Source: JBAXXL01 sp038206725
GTDB taxonomy: Bacteria; Bacteroidota; Ignavibacteria; Kapaibacteriales; UBA2268
Direction of reading: 5' to 3'
Length of the DNA stretch: 64,000 bases
Assembly: GCA_038206725.1 (NCBI GenBank)
Contig: JBBRAO010000009.1
Span: forward strand, 15,795-79,794
Of this stretch, positions 32,881 to 41,933 are shown piece after piece; position 1 is the stretch's first letter, and every line of letters begins with the position of its first letter. Position numbers and translations under genes: made by a program. Below the pieces are notes generated by a model. The model saw only the letters and a program-made list of their open reading frames with translations. It was not told the DNA's origin and searched no databases.

Positions 32881-35049
32881 TTATAATAATCCATATCGTT
32901 TTCTTAAAAACCATTCTGTTGTAAAAAATATAATTGCCAAAACAAGGAAATACCATTTTTCCCAAATGTGCATTTCCTCGCGCAATGTTATACCGTAAGG
33001 GACGAAATTCTTGTTTTCTATTATATCAGTGATTGCTTTTTCTGCCGATGAAGCATCATAGTACTTTCCACCGGAGCGTTTAGCAATCTCTTTCAGCAAA
33101 CTTTTGTTCATTTGCAAATCGTCGTACTCGGGTGATACGTCGCCAACACTGAAAATTCCGTTATCTTTGGCGATCAATAATCTTTCGTTTTTCGCTATTG
33201 CCGAGAATTTATAATCCCCTCGCTTCAAGCCTTCAATTTGCCCGGAATAACGTCCGTTACCCAGGGCATCGAAATTCAAATTCTGTTCATAGTCATCATT
33301 ATAGATACGAACAAAGACTTCACCCTTATCAATCGGAGTGAATGCCGCGTCGTATAGTTGAGCATTGAAAACAATCGGTTCGTTTAAGGAATACTGTTGT
33401 TTCGTTGTTTTGCAAACAAAAGTCTTTGTACGGTTATCTGTTGAAAGCCATTTCATAGAGTTCGAAACAAATATCGAAAATATATCAGGACTGTCTTTAA
33501 TACCTTTAGCTTCTTGCGTCCCTTGTCCCATTAATTTCCATCTGAATAGCCCATAAGCCAGAACAGCAACCGATTTACGTCCTTCGAAATTGCGTGTAAC
33601 AATTAATGGTTCACTGATGCTGATTTTATTCACTTTAACGCCTAACACAAAATCGCTCTCCGGTTTCAGTTTGACAAATGTTTCAGTTTTATAAACCGGT
33701 GGTAGTGAGTTCCAAAGCTCAATATCTCCTTCGGTGTCGTTAATACGCATTATAGGCGAGTTCAAGGAATATGAATTGGCGTCGGGACTTGCGAGATATT
33801 CTTTACGAGTTGTGCGTAGAGTGTTGAACGGTAGATAATCTATCAATAACTGCAATTTTTGATAATCCGTATTATAACCGGCAAAAAACAGAACCGGAAC
33901 ACCTTTGTCCAAAAGCGCCGCAATGTTTTTCAGTACAGCGTCGGGGGTATATTTATTTGGAAAATCAATCATTACTATTATTTCGGCAGTTGAAATGCTT
34001 TCTTTTGTGGGGATAGTATAAAACTGATCTGCTGATTTCTGTATATATTCTTTCAATTCAATCCCTTTATCGCGTCGAATAACGGAATTGATAAACGAAA
34101 TATCGGGAGTTGGCGCACCTGCGAAAAGTGCTATTTTCTGCTTATCTTCCAATACTTTGACAAATACACTTTTGGAATTGTTCTTGTCTGTAACTTCGCC
34201 TTTCAAGGTCGGAATTTTGACAGTCAGCTTTTTATTGCCCGAAGTCTTTGGTGTGTATTCGAATACTAAAGAATAATTATTGTTATCGGGTATAAACGAG
34301 ATTTTTTGCTTTGCAATTTGCTTACCGTCTTCGTACAAAAACGCGCTTATGCTGTCGGCAGGGAAACCCGAAATACTGATATTCGCATTCACAGGAATAG
34401 GAGATTCTTTATAAACTACGTCATTCGTCAAAATTCCCTTAACCGAGGCGTCTTTTGGGGCGGTAGTGTCGCCTATCCCGATAATATATATCGGTCTATT
34501 GAATTTCATAGCTTCGTAAATAGGGTTTTCACCTGTATTAAAGCATCCGTCGGTTATGAATAACGATGCGCATACGTTGTCTTCGTAAAGGTTTCTGCGC
34601 ATTTTTCTCATTGGTTCCGATAAATTCGTCGCGGCTTCCTTCAAACTTAGCTTCGTGTCCAAATTATGCTCTGTTACGCTTTCCCCGAATTTATAAAAAA
34701 CGAAATTCTTTTTTAATTTTCGTGTATTAATTTTGGTCAATACATCGTTATAAATCGTTTTTCTACTACCCGCGGCATCTGTTAAGGACATAGAAATGGA
34801 ATTGTCCAAATACGTGCGGCACGATGGGTGGATGTTTTTTCCGCTTATCATAGTCCATATAGGTTCAAAAAGAAAAAACACTATCATTATCAAAGCGGCA
34901 GACCTAAGAATCACCAAGCCTGTTTTTTGGCCGAATGAAATTTCCGGAACAACGCGGCGGTATATAATTACCGTACCAATAAAGAGCAAGATGCAAATAA
35001 AAGCAAGTAGCGTAGTAGAACCGTCAATATTTAATGTGTATGAATTCAT
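32881..35049 (-). CDS. VWA-like membrane protein (BatA/glutamine-amidotransferase-like architecture)
   Basis: The ATG at 35049 gives 722 residues. A TTG at 35061 is also in frame. Two N-terminal membrane helices (about 12-33 and 46-68) precede a periplasmic region with a VWA-like start (CRTYLDNSISMSLTD, DxSxS-type), ASLFITDGCFNTGENP and RPIYIIGIGDT. An Ig-like part follows (VYKESPIPVNANISISG), then a class I amidotransferase-like segment (TAEIIVMIDFPNKY, GVPVLFFAGY) and SVAVLAYGLFRWKLMGQG. A final helix (KWYFLVLAIIFFTTEWFLRKR) ends the protein. This layout is known from many uncharacterised Bacteroidota/Chlorobi membrane proteins linked to Bat-type operons. The substrate or partner is unknown. 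Confidence 0.72.
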   Translation of the reverse strand: MNSYTLNIDGSTTLLAFICILLFIGTVIIYRRVVPEISFGQKTGLVILRSAALIMIVFFLFEPIWTMISGKNIHPSCRTYLDNSISMSLTDAAGSRKTIYNDVLTKINTRKLKKNFVFYKFGESVTEHNLDTKLSLKEAATNLSEPMRKMRRNLYEDNVCASLFITDGCFNTGENPIYEAMKFNRPIYIIGIGDTTAPKDASVKGILTNDVVYKESPIPVNANISISGFPADSISAFLYEDGKQIAKQKISFIPDNNNYSLVFEYTPKTSGNKKLTVKIPTLKGEVTDKNNSKSVFVKVLEDKQKIALFAGAPTPDISFINSVIRRDKGIELKEYIQKSADQFYTIPTKESISTAEIIVMIDFPNKYTPDAVLKNIAALLDKGVPVLFFAGYNTDYQKLQLLIDYLPFNTLRTTRKEYLASPDANSYSLNSPIMRINDTEGDIELWNSLPPVYKTETFVKLKPESDFVLGVKVNKISISEPLIVTRNFEGRKSVAVLAYGLFRWKLMGQGTQEAKGIKDSPDIFSIFVSNSMKWLSTDNRTKTFVCKTTKQQYSLNEPIVFNAQLYDAAFTPIDKGEVFVRIYNDDYEQNLNFDALGNGRYSGQIEGLKRGDYKFSAIAKNERLLIAKDNGIFSVGDVSPEYDDLQMNKSLLKEIAKRSGGKYYDASSAEKAITDIIENKNFVPYGITLREEMHIWEKWYFLVLAIIFFTTEWFLRKRYGLL

Positions 35050-35091
35050 ATTAATGTACAATTATAAAAAAACAAATTTAACTAACAATTT

Positions 35092-35823
35092 TCAATTTCT
35101 GACAATTGTTTTGATGCTTTTGAAAAAGATGACTATCGCTGACAAAATTATTAGTACTGCCCAAAACCAATGCGGCAAAAACAAATTATCGGCAATCACT
35201 TGTGTATCGGAGCGTTGCGGGTTTCCCGAAAGAACCGCTGTATTCGTAAACAGGTAATCAATACTCAACAGCATACTGACTAAGCACTGCAATCCTATTA
35301 GTTGTAAGTACCCGGTCAAAATGTTGACATTTTTAGATCGGGCTATATAAAATGTGATGACTGCGATTAGCAAAACAATGGCATAAGTTATACTGATGAT
35401 TGGACGCACCCAAAGAACTAACGAAATAATCATCACAACAGCGAATATCCGTAAAAAAATCTTACTTGATTTGGCTGATTTTGAACATCGTATAGCAGAT
35501 GCACCGATTATTGCCGGACCCATCGGACCAGCCGCCGCTATAAGCGCGGCTCCCAAATTGCCTAAATAAAGGGTACTGTAAGTAAAATACGCCGCACCAC
35601 TGCCATTCGGTAAAAGCTCTAATTTTATAAACCGCGCACCCATAATCATCGAAGTCAATCCGTGAGATAATTCGTGTACCCACGTTCCAATAATCACGAA
35701 AGGATACAAAAAGTAGGTTCCATACGGAATAAACCATACAACAACAGTAAGTAGTGATAGTATTATCAATATTATACGGGGCGCATTGGTTTTGCGCTTT
35801 GGTTTAAATCGGAACTCATCCAT
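35092..35823 (-). CDS. M50-family membrane metallopeptidase
   Basis: This 243-residue integral membrane protein has about six hydrophobic segments. The zinc motif HELSH lies at 50-54 inside the second membrane segment (IIGTWVHELSHGLTSMIMGA). The second half holds further helices but no clear NPDG motif, so it fits the smaller M50B-like group rather than classical site-2 proteases. If active, it cleaves a membrane-embedded substrate such as an anti-sigma factor or signal protein. It lies 1 nt after the propeller gene and 42 nt before the VWA-like gene in the same operon. An ECF sigma/anti-sigma pair lies 4 kb downstream, but no functional link is shown. Confidence 0.82.
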   Translation of the reverse strand: MDEFRFKPKRKTNAPRIILIILSLLTVVVWFIPYGTYFLYPFVIIGTWVHELSHGLTSMIMGARFIKLELLPNGSGAAYFTYSTLYLGNLGAALIAAAGPMGPAIIGASAIRCSKSAKSSKIFLRIFAVVMIISLVLWVRPIISITYAIVLLIAVITFYIARSKNVNILTGYLQLIGLQCLVSMLLSIDYLFTNTAVLSGNPQRSDTQVIADNLFLPHWFWAVLIILSAIVIFFKSIKTIVRN

Positions 35824-35824
35824 A

Positions 35825-37072
35825 TTAATAAAGTGGAACAGTACAAGTTAATAAATATAGCTTTCTGTTTATTACACCCAGGGCTTCGTAAACATTGTCG
35901 CGCCAATTATACCTTGGTTCGCTTGTCCAATCCACCATTGTTCCCGCGTGGTCTTTGTTTTGTTCAATAAACCGCATTATTAAATTTGTACCGTTTGTCA
36001 CAGCATAAGTATCGCTTCTCGGAGCACGTGGAATCACCGCATCGGCACCGGCAAAGTATCTTGTGTTTGTTCTTTTGCCGTTTACATTGATAAAACTGTT
36101 TATTTCGTTTGAAGCAAAGAAATAAAGCTCACTACCATCATAAGTGAACTGAGATTGACCGGTTATTCTACCTGCGACATATTCGACGGAATTCAGCGTA
36201 ACGCTGTATTTTTCCTCGTCGTCAAACCCTCGATAAGAAAACAAAGTCGCTCGCGGATGAAGAGTTAAACCGCTGACTTTTTTATATGCTCTGCCTTGTA
36301 GCGGTTGGTTATATTCATCTGAAAACATCAACCCGTATCCCCAACCATCATATCCACTAACCAAAACCGCGGCGACGGTACCTTCCAAATTTATAGCGAT
36401 TTCCGACACTCCGGCAAATTTTTCCGTTAGGGGTTCTTTATTTTTATATATTTCCCAGCCCTCTCCCAAACGTGCGGCATATAAAAAACTATCGTCGTAC
36501 CAAAAACCTATGGGAAGAATCTCATCGAATTGTTGGCTTTCGCGCCCATTTATATTTATTACATAATAGCTTCCGCGCAGACCTATAAATGCAACTTTCG
36601 TTCCGGTGTAGTTTATAAAAATCTTACCGGCGCGGTTTGTTATTTTTATCGTATCCTTTGGTGAGCATATATTTTCCACAGTACCTTCGTAGAATGAATA
36701 TAGTAGTGTCTCGGAATTTCCGCTGTAGTGCAATTCTCCCGCCGAAATCCCGGGTAAATAGACCGCATCGCTTTCGGTAACTAAAGTTAAGCTACCATTA
36801 TCCATAGCGAAACTCGCCCAACGCATACCATCGGGTGAAAATATTGGACTGCTAATGTCGTTATAAACGTCAGTTTCCTTGCCGTTTACGGTCAATCGTT
36901 TTTTATCGGTAAATGGCTTTGTTATAGCCCACCAATTGAAAGTTGTATCCATCCCGACGCTAATCAAATCTTCGTACCCATCCAACAGCAAATAATCATA
37001 GCAATAATTCTCGGCTTTGAGCAAAGTACAAGACGACAAAACAATAATAAACACTAAAAGGATTTTCTTCAT
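35825..37072 (-). CDS. exported beta-propeller-like protein (WD40/PD40-type)
   Basis: The ATG at 37072 gives 415 residues with a signal peptide (MKKILLVFIIVLSSCTLLKA). A TTG at 37090 is in frame but less likely. The body has repeated short blade-like units, such as SPIFSPDGMRWASFAMDNGS, NRAGKIFINYTGTKVAFIGL, INLEGTVAAVLVSGYDGWGY, LHPRATLFSYRGFDDEEKYS and FTYDGSELYFFASNEINSFI. SPDG-x-W-A-S is typical of TolB/PD40-type propeller blades. Function is unknown, and a periplasmic binding role is plausible. It heads the operon continuing into the M50 peptidase (1-nt gap), the VWA-like membrane protein, the periplasmic protein and MntP. Confidence 0.68.
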   Translation of the reverse strand: MKKILLVFIIVLSSCTLLKAENYCYDYLLLDGYEDLISVGMDTTFNWWAITKPFTDKKRLTVNGKETDVYNDISSPIFSPDGMRWASFAMDNGSLTLVTESDAVYLPGISAGELHYSGNSETLLYSFYEGTVENICSPKDTIKITNRAGKIFINYTGTKVAFIGLRGSYYVININGRESQQFDEILPIGFWYDDSFLYAARLGEGWEIYKNKEPLTEKFAGVSEIAINLEGTVAAVLVSGYDGWGYGLMFSDEYNQPLQGRAYKKVSGLTLHPRATLFSYRGFDDEEKYSVTLNSVEYVAGRITGQSQFTYDGSELYFFASNEINSFINVNGKRTNTRYFAGADAVIPRAPRSDTYAVTNGTNLIMRFIEQNKDHAGTMVDWTSEPRYNWRDNVYEALGVINRKLYLLTCTVPLY

Positions 37073-37151
37073 AATAATTCCGTAATTCAATCAAAGTAAA
37101 ATTACTAATTATAATTAAACGAATATCTTGAAATAAGATTTTTTATTTGCT

Positions 37152-37186
37152 AAAAAAAAGTCCGTTACTTCGAGGAAGCGTCGGAC
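37152..37186 (-). terminator. terminator of the LRAT-like gene
   Basis: On the minus strand GTCCG, a long internal loop and CGGAC are followed by eight T. It lies 13 nt past the LRAT-like stop. Confidence 0.6.
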
Positions 37187-37198
37187 AATTTTTAATTT

Positions 37199-37612
37199 TT
37201 ACAGTAGCACAATAGCAGTGGTAATAATCCATCGCCAAAGCTGAGGGCTTCTTGGTTTGCCATCTTTTAGCATATAGGCATAGTGCTCGCAATTGAACTT
37301 GAATAGATCAAATCGTCGCTTCATATTCTTTTTCGACAAGCCCTTTATATATTCCGCAGTCATATCGGTATGAGTAATAGATAACATTGTACGTGTTTTT
37401 ATCCAATCGTCTATTGTATTTATATGTATAGATCCGCCTATGTTATTCAATCCCTTAGGTGTATTGTGATATACAACAACAGTATCATTTTCGGCAATGA
37501 CCACCCCAATATGGGCAATTAAAGGAAATTTGATAACTCGAGCCTCAAGTATATCACCTGTTTTTAACCCTAATAGATTATGTTCAGTAATTTTTGACGT
37601 TTTATTTTGCAA
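37199..37612 (-). CDS. LRAT/NlpC-P60-like cysteine acyltransferase or hydrolase
   Basis: This 137-residue protein resembles the LRAT (lecithin:retinol acyltransferase/HRASLS) branch of the NlpC/P60 superfamily. Likely catalytic residues are His34 (PLIAHIGVVIAEND), His49 (VVVYHNTPKG) and Cys108 in FNCEHYAYML; NCEH is the hallmark of the LRAT branch. A C-terminal hydrophobic segment (LWRWIITTAIVLL, about 125-137) could be a membrane anchor, as in HRASLS enzymes. Such enzymes move or hydrolyse acyl chains on lipids; the bacterial substrate is unknown. No ATG is available, and the TTG at 37612 is the best start before an in-frame stop upstream. It stands alone. Confidence 0.72.
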   Translation of the reverse strand: MQNKTSKITEHNLLGLKTGDILEARVIKFPLIAHIGVVIAENDTVVVYHNTPKGLNNIGGSIHINTIDDWIKTRTMLSITHTDMTAEYIKGLSKKNMKRRFDLFKFNCEHYAYMLKDGKPRSPQLWRWIITTAIVLL

Positions 37613-37749
37613 GTTTAAAATCTTTTCTTTTTGAATATTTTTTATATATTATTTGACTTAATCAATTTTATCATCAATCATTTTCAAAAATACAAAAAAA
37701 AAAGGAATTTTTAATTATATTTTGCTAAAATATTAGCTCGATTGATATT

Positions 37750-37793
37750 AAAAAAATTAAAAACCTTCGGAATTTTTAGTTATTCCGAAGGTT
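37750..37793 (-). terminator. terminator of the rpsO-pnp operon
   Basis: A perfect 12-bp stem (AACCTTCGGAAT / ATTCCGAAGGTT) with an 8-base loop is followed on the minus strand by a T-rich tract. It lies 35 nt past the pnp stop. Confidence 0.85.
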
Positions 37794-37827
37794 GAATATT
37801 GATATGTGCTTTACCACAGATTAAGAT

Positions 37828-40116
37828 TTAGCGTCTTGGAGGACGACTGTCTCTGCGATCTCCGCCTCTGTCGCCACCGCGATCACGGTCGCCGCCACGG
37901 TCTCTGCTATCGCGTCCACCGCCACGAGAATCTCTTCCGCCGTCACGAGAAGGAGCAGGTTCTTCAGCTCTTTTCTTCATTTCTTCGAAATGCTCGTCGG
38001 TCATTCCTTCAGGTTTCGGTAATAAAATTTTACGGCTTAAGCGTAATTTGCCATCGCGTTGAACTTCGATTAATTTGATGTCAAATTTATCGCCAACGTG
38101 CAAAACATCGGCTACATTTTCAACTCTTTCCCAAGCAATTTGAGAAACGTGTAGTAAACCTTTGGTTCCCGGCATAATTTCGCAGATAGCACCCAAACCT
38201 TCGCGAACGTCAATTACTTTTGCTTCGTAAATTTCGCCTACTTCAGGTTTTTTGATGATCAATTCAATTATAGCGCGAGCTTTATCGGCGTTTTCTTTTG
38301 TTACTGCCGCAATAGTTACTGTACCGTCATCTTCGATGTTGATTTCTACTTCAGCGTCTTTGCAGATACCGCGGATAGTTTCACCACCCGATCCGATAAC
38401 AGCGCCAATACAATCAACAGGAATCTTAATAGTAAAGAAACGTGGTGCGTAAGGAGAAACATCGTCTTTTGGTGTATCTATTGTTTTGTTCATTATGCCT
38501 AAAATATGTAACCTACCCTCGCGAGCTTGTGCTAATGCGGATTTCAGAATTTCGATTGATAAACCTTCGACTTTTATATCCATTTGGAAAGCTGTAATAC
38601 CGTCTTTAGAACCGGCAACTTTAAAGTCCATATCGCCTAAATAATCTTCATCACCTAAGATATCGCTAAGAACCGCGAATTTTTCGCCTTCGACTATTAA
38701 ACCCATTGCTATACCGGCAACTTGTTTTTTTACAGGTACTCCGGCTTCAAATAAAGCCAAACTTCCGGCACAAACAGTAGCCATCGAAGAAGAACCGTTT
38801 GATTCCAAAATATCCGATATTATACGGATAGTGTATGGAAACGCATCTTTTTCAGGTAAATATGCTTTTAATGCGCGCCACGCTAAATGTCCGTGACCTA
38901 CTTCGCGACGACTGACACCCATACGGCCTGTTTCACCAACGCAAAATGGAGGGAAATTATAATGGAGCATAAAGTTTTCTGTTCTTGTCAACGATAAACC
39001 ATCAATCATTTGTTCGTCGCGAGTCGTTCCTAATGTAACTGTTGACAAACTTTGTGTTTCACCGCGTGTGAATAAAGCGCAACCGTGAGTACGAGGTAGT
39101 ACGTTAGTTTCGCAAACGATACCTCTGATTTCGGTTGTTTTTCTGCCGTCTAAGCGGATTTTTTCGTCCAAAATCATATTACGCATCATTTTGCGTTCTA
39201 ATTCATCTAATGCTTTTTTCGCATCAATTTTCAATTTATCGACATCAGCTTCTGCGTCATCGGCATATTTTGCTAAAACTGATTCAACAGCTTTTTCTTT
39301 AATAGTAGTTCTATAAAGTGTTCTTTCTTTCTTTGTGCTTTGTGAATGAACAAATTCGTATAAATCTTTTTCCGTGTTTTCTTTAACGATTTCGATAATT
39401 TCTGCGGGAATAATTTTTTCAATTACTTCTGCTTTTTCGATTTCCTCACCTTCAAGATGCAATTTTTGTAAGCCGTTCAGTTCTTTGATTTTTATATGCG
39501 CAAATTCCAATGCTACCAAGAATTCGTCTTCTGAAAGCTCGTGAGCCTCACCCTCGACCATTGTTATTGCAGTATCTGTTCCTGCGACTGTCATCTCTAA
39601 ATCAGCCAATGCTGTTTGTGATTCCGAAGGGTTAACGATAAATTTACCATCAACTCTACCCACTCTAACTTCCGAAATTGGTCCGTTAAAAGGAATATTG
39701 CTAAGCAACAATGCGGCAGAAGCGCCGACTGCCGCTAATGTATCGGGCATACATTCAGGGTCGTAAGAATAAACTGTTGCTATTATTTGTGTTTCGTGAT
39801 TCCAAGCTTTGGTAATCATCGGGCGAATTGGACGGTCAATAAGACGAGCACATATTACTTCGTGGTCGCTTGGACGTGTTTCGCGTTTTAAGAAACCGCC
39901 GGGTATTTTACCGGAAGAGGCTAATTTCTCTTTATATTCTACACTCAAAGGTAAAAAATCTATATTGTCTTTTGTTTCGGAACTTGCAGTAGCTGTAACT
40001 AATACCATCGTATCGCCGCAACGTACCATAACCGCACCATTAGCGAATTTGGCATATTTTCCGGATTCCAAGGAATATTTTTTTCCGTCAAAGTCTATTT
40101 CTGTATATTTATACAT
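37828..40116 (-). CDS. pnp: polyribonucleotide nucleotidyltransferase (PNPase)
   Basis: PNPase is a phosphorolytic 3'-to-5' exoribonuclease and part of the RNA degradosome. The 762-residue protein has the first RNase PH domain (FANGAVMVRCGDTMVLVTAT; GGFLKRETRPSD), a helical linker, and the second RNase PH domain (RTHGCALFTRGETQSLSTVT; GVSRREVGHGHLAWRAL; SNGSSSMATVCAGSLALFEA; DYLGDMDFKVAGSKDGITAF). A KH domain (about 555-615, IGAVIGSGGETIRGI) and an S1 domain (about 625-695, GAICEIMPGTKGLLHVSQIA) follow. The last 45 or so residues are an Arg/Gly/Asp-rich RGG-type tail (RGGGRDSRDRGGDRDRGG), an unusual extension likely to bind RNA. It lies 67 nt after rpsO in the same direction, the conserved rpsO-pnp order. 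Confidence 0.98.
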   Translation of the reverse strand: MYKYTEIDFDGKKYSLESGKYAKFANGAVMVRCGDTMVLVTATASSETKDNIDFLPLSVEYKEKLASSGKIPGGFLKRETRPSDHEVICARLIDRPIRPMITKAWNHETQIIATVYSYDPECMPDTLAAVGASAALLLSNIPFNGPISEVRVGRVDGKFIVNPSESQTALADLEMTVAGTDTAITMVEGEAHELSEDEFLVALEFAHIKIKELNGLQKLHLEGEEIEKAEVIEKIIPAEIIEIVKENTEKDLYEFVHSQSTKKERTLYRTTIKEKAVESVLAKYADDAEADVDKLKIDAKKALDELERKMMRNMILDEKIRLDGRKTTEIRGIVCETNVLPRTHGCALFTRGETQSLSTVTLGTTRDEQMIDGLSLTRTENFMLHYNFPPFCVGETGRMGVSRREVGHGHLAWRALKAYLPEKDAFPYTIRIISDILESNGSSSMATVCAGSLALFEAGVPVKKQVAGIAMGLIVEGEKFAVLSDILGDEDYLGDMDFKVAGSKDGITAFQMDIKVEGLSIEILKSALAQAREGRLHILGIMNKTIDTPKDDVSPYAPRFFTIKIPVDCIGAVIGSGGETIRGICKDAEVEINIEDDGTVTIAAVTKENADKARAIIELIIKKPEVGEIYEAKVIDVREGLGAICEIMPGTKGLLHVSQIAWERVENVADVLHVGDKFDIKLIEVQRDGKLRLSRKILLPKPEGMTDEHFEEMKKRAEEPAPSRDGGRDSRGGGRDSRDRGGDRDRGGDRGGDRRDSRPPRR

Positions 40117-40145
40117 ATTATTCCTATTATGAAAAATTAAAAAAT

Positions 40146-40176
40146 TAAAAAAAAACGGCGCAATTGGCGCCGTTTT
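40146..40176 (-). terminator. hairpin between rpsO and pnp
   Basis: On the minus strand AAAACGGCGC, a five-base loop and GCGCCGTTTT are followed by a long T run. It sits between rpsO and pnp, so it may attenuate pnp transcription or, as in other bacteria, be an RNase III-type processing site. Confidence 0.8.
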
Positions 40177-40183
40177 AGGGGCA

Positions 40184-40450
40184 TTATTTACGTAATTTTA
40201 ATGCCGCGATTATTGATCTGTAACGCGTGATATCTGTTTTTACCAAATAATCAAGCAATTTGCGACGGTTGTTAATCATTTTAACCAAACCGCGTCTTGT
40301 ATGATGATCTTTTTTATTAGCAATCAAATGTGTCGTTAAGTCACTTATTCTTGCTGAAATCAGTGCTATCTGCACTTCCGGTTTACCGGTATTTTCGGCT
40401 TCGCCGCCGTAAAGTTTAACTAAATCTGCTCTAAACTCTTTAGTTACCAT
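40184..40450 (-). CDS. rpsO: 30S ribosomal protein S15
   Basis: S15 binds 16S rRNA early in 30S assembly and contacts the large subunit. The 88-residue length is standard (one residue short of E. coli). Family motifs are GKPEVQIALISARISDLTTH (about 22-41) and KKDHHTRRGLVKMINNRRKL (about 46-65), followed by LDYLVKTDITRYRSIIAAL and a basic end. It starts at the ATG at 40450. A possible minus-strand TAATTTTG promoter word lies at 40500-40507. A strong hairpin separates it from pnp. Confidence 0.98.
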   Translation of the reverse strand: MVTKEFRADLVKLYGGEAENTGKPEVQIALISARISDLTTHLIANKKDHHTRRGLVKMINNRRKLLDYLVKTDITRYRSIIAALKLRK

Positions 40451-40672
40451 TGAAAAAGCTCCAATATATCTATTTTTAAATTATTGTCAATGTAGAAAGC
40501 AAAATTACGAGTTTTTCGTAAATAAAAAAAATATTTTTTCACTATCCCTCAATATTTATAAATTTAATATGCAAAAATTAGTTATCCACAGTCGAAATTA
40601 ATTTTACAAGCTACAATGTTACTTATATTTACGTATTTTTTATTAATTTTGAATATAATTATTGGACAAATA

Positions 40673-41920
40673 ATGATAAATAATATAGATATTATGGCTC
40701 CTGTAGGGAGTTACGAATCACTTTATGCCGCTATACAAGCCAAAGCCGGATCGGTTTATTTCGGTGTCGGGCGGCTTAATATGCGTGCGAAGAGTTCGAC
40801 GAATTTCTCGTTAGAAGATTTGAAAAACATAGCCGATATTTGCGGTGAAAACAATGTAAAGACATACCTAACAGCAAATACTGTTATGTATGACGCTGAC
40901 TTAGCGGAGATGCGCGAAATTTTAGATACTGCAAAACGCGCAAACATCAACGCCGTCATTGCCTCGGACATTTCAGTACTGGAATATGCCAATCAAATCG
41001 GAATAGAAGCTCATATTTCCACTCAAGTGAATGTTTCTAATATCGAAGCTGTTCGCTTTTATGCGCGCTTTGCCGATGTGATAGTTTTAGCAAGGGAATT
41101 AAACCTAAAGCAAGTAAAATCCATCTGCACAGCTATTAAAAATGAAAACATCACCGGACCAGCGAGTAATTTAATCCAAATTGAAATTTTTATTCACGGT
41201 GCATTGTGTATGGCTGTCAGCGGAAAATGTTATATGTCATTGCACGAGAACAATCGTTCGGCTAACCGCGGTGCCTGCTTCCAAAATTGCCGACGTTCAT
41301 ACACCGTCCGCGAAACCGACTCCGAATGGGAAATGGAAATTGATAACGAATATATTATGTCGCCAAAAGATCTATGCACTATCGGCTTTTTAGATAAGAT
41401 TATTGATGCCGGTGCTACTGTTTTGAAAATCGAAGGTCGCGGGCGCGCGGCTGATTACGTAAAAAAAACTGTAGAAATCTATTCATCGGCGGTAAAAGCT
41501 TATTTCGACGGTGAATTTACCGACGAAAACATAGCTTTATGGAAAACCGATTTGGCAACCGTTTTTAATCGCGGTTTTTGGGATGGGTATTATCTTGGAC
41601 AGCGTCTTGGCGAATGGAACGATAGATACGGGTCGCAAGCCACGAAAACCAAAATTCAAATTGGCAAAGTAAACAACTATTTTTCAAAGGTGGGTGCGGC
41701 GGAAATCATTATCCAAAGCGACGAACTGAAGATTGGCGACGAGATTATGTTTACCGGTCCTACGACAGGAATTGTACAGATGATTGTATCGGAAATCCGC
41801 TACAATGATAAATGTGTCGAGAATGCTGAAAAGGGCTGGACAATTTCACTTCCCGTAACCGAAAAAGTCAGACGATCGGATAAGTTATATAAAGTAGTTG
41901 ATTCGGAATTTGCGGATTAA
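40673..41920 (+). CDS. peptidase U32 family protein
   Basis: I chose the ATG at 40673 (415 residues), because it gives the family N-terminus (MINNIDIMAPVGSYESLYAAIQAKA). An in-frame ATG at 40616 would add a hydrophobic leader that does not fit. Family motifs include VYFGVGRLNMRAKSSTNFSL, EAHISTQVNVSN and VVLARELNLKQV. The Fe-S/U32 signature segment HGALCMAVSGKCYMSLHENN is followed by RGACFQNCRRSY with its conserved Cys residues (about 177-210). U32 proteins such as TrhP and RlhA act in tRNA/rRNA C5-hydroxylation; the exact role here is not known. It is followed 13 nt later by folC, forming an operon. Confidence 0.9.
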   Translation: MINNIDIMAPVGSYESLYAAIQAKAGSVYFGVGRLNMRAKSSTNFSLEDLKNIADICGENNVKTYLTANTVMYDADLAEMREILDTAKRANINAVIASDISVLEYANQIGIEAHISTQVNVSNIEAVRFYARFADVIVLARELNLKQVKSICTAIKNENITGPASNLIQIEIFIHGALCMAVSGKCYMSLHENNRSANRGACFQNCRRSYTVRETDSEWEMEIDNEYIMSPKDLCTIGFLDKIIDAGATVLKIEGRGRAADYVKKTVEIYSSAVKAYFDGEFTDENIALWKTDLATVFNRGFWDGYYLGQRLGEWNDRYGSQATKTKIQIGKVNNYFSKVGAAEIIIQSDELKIGDEIMFTGPTTGIVQMIVSEIRYNDKCVENAEKGWTISLPVTEKVRRSDKLYKVVDSEFAD

Positions 41921-41933
41921 AAAGGGGAAAACT

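Noticed and set aside
40582..40590. TTATCCACA, a perfect DnaA box
   Set aside because: It is a single isolated copy in the rpsO/U32 divergent region with no clustering or AT-rich unwinding repeat pattern, so not enough to claim an origin.
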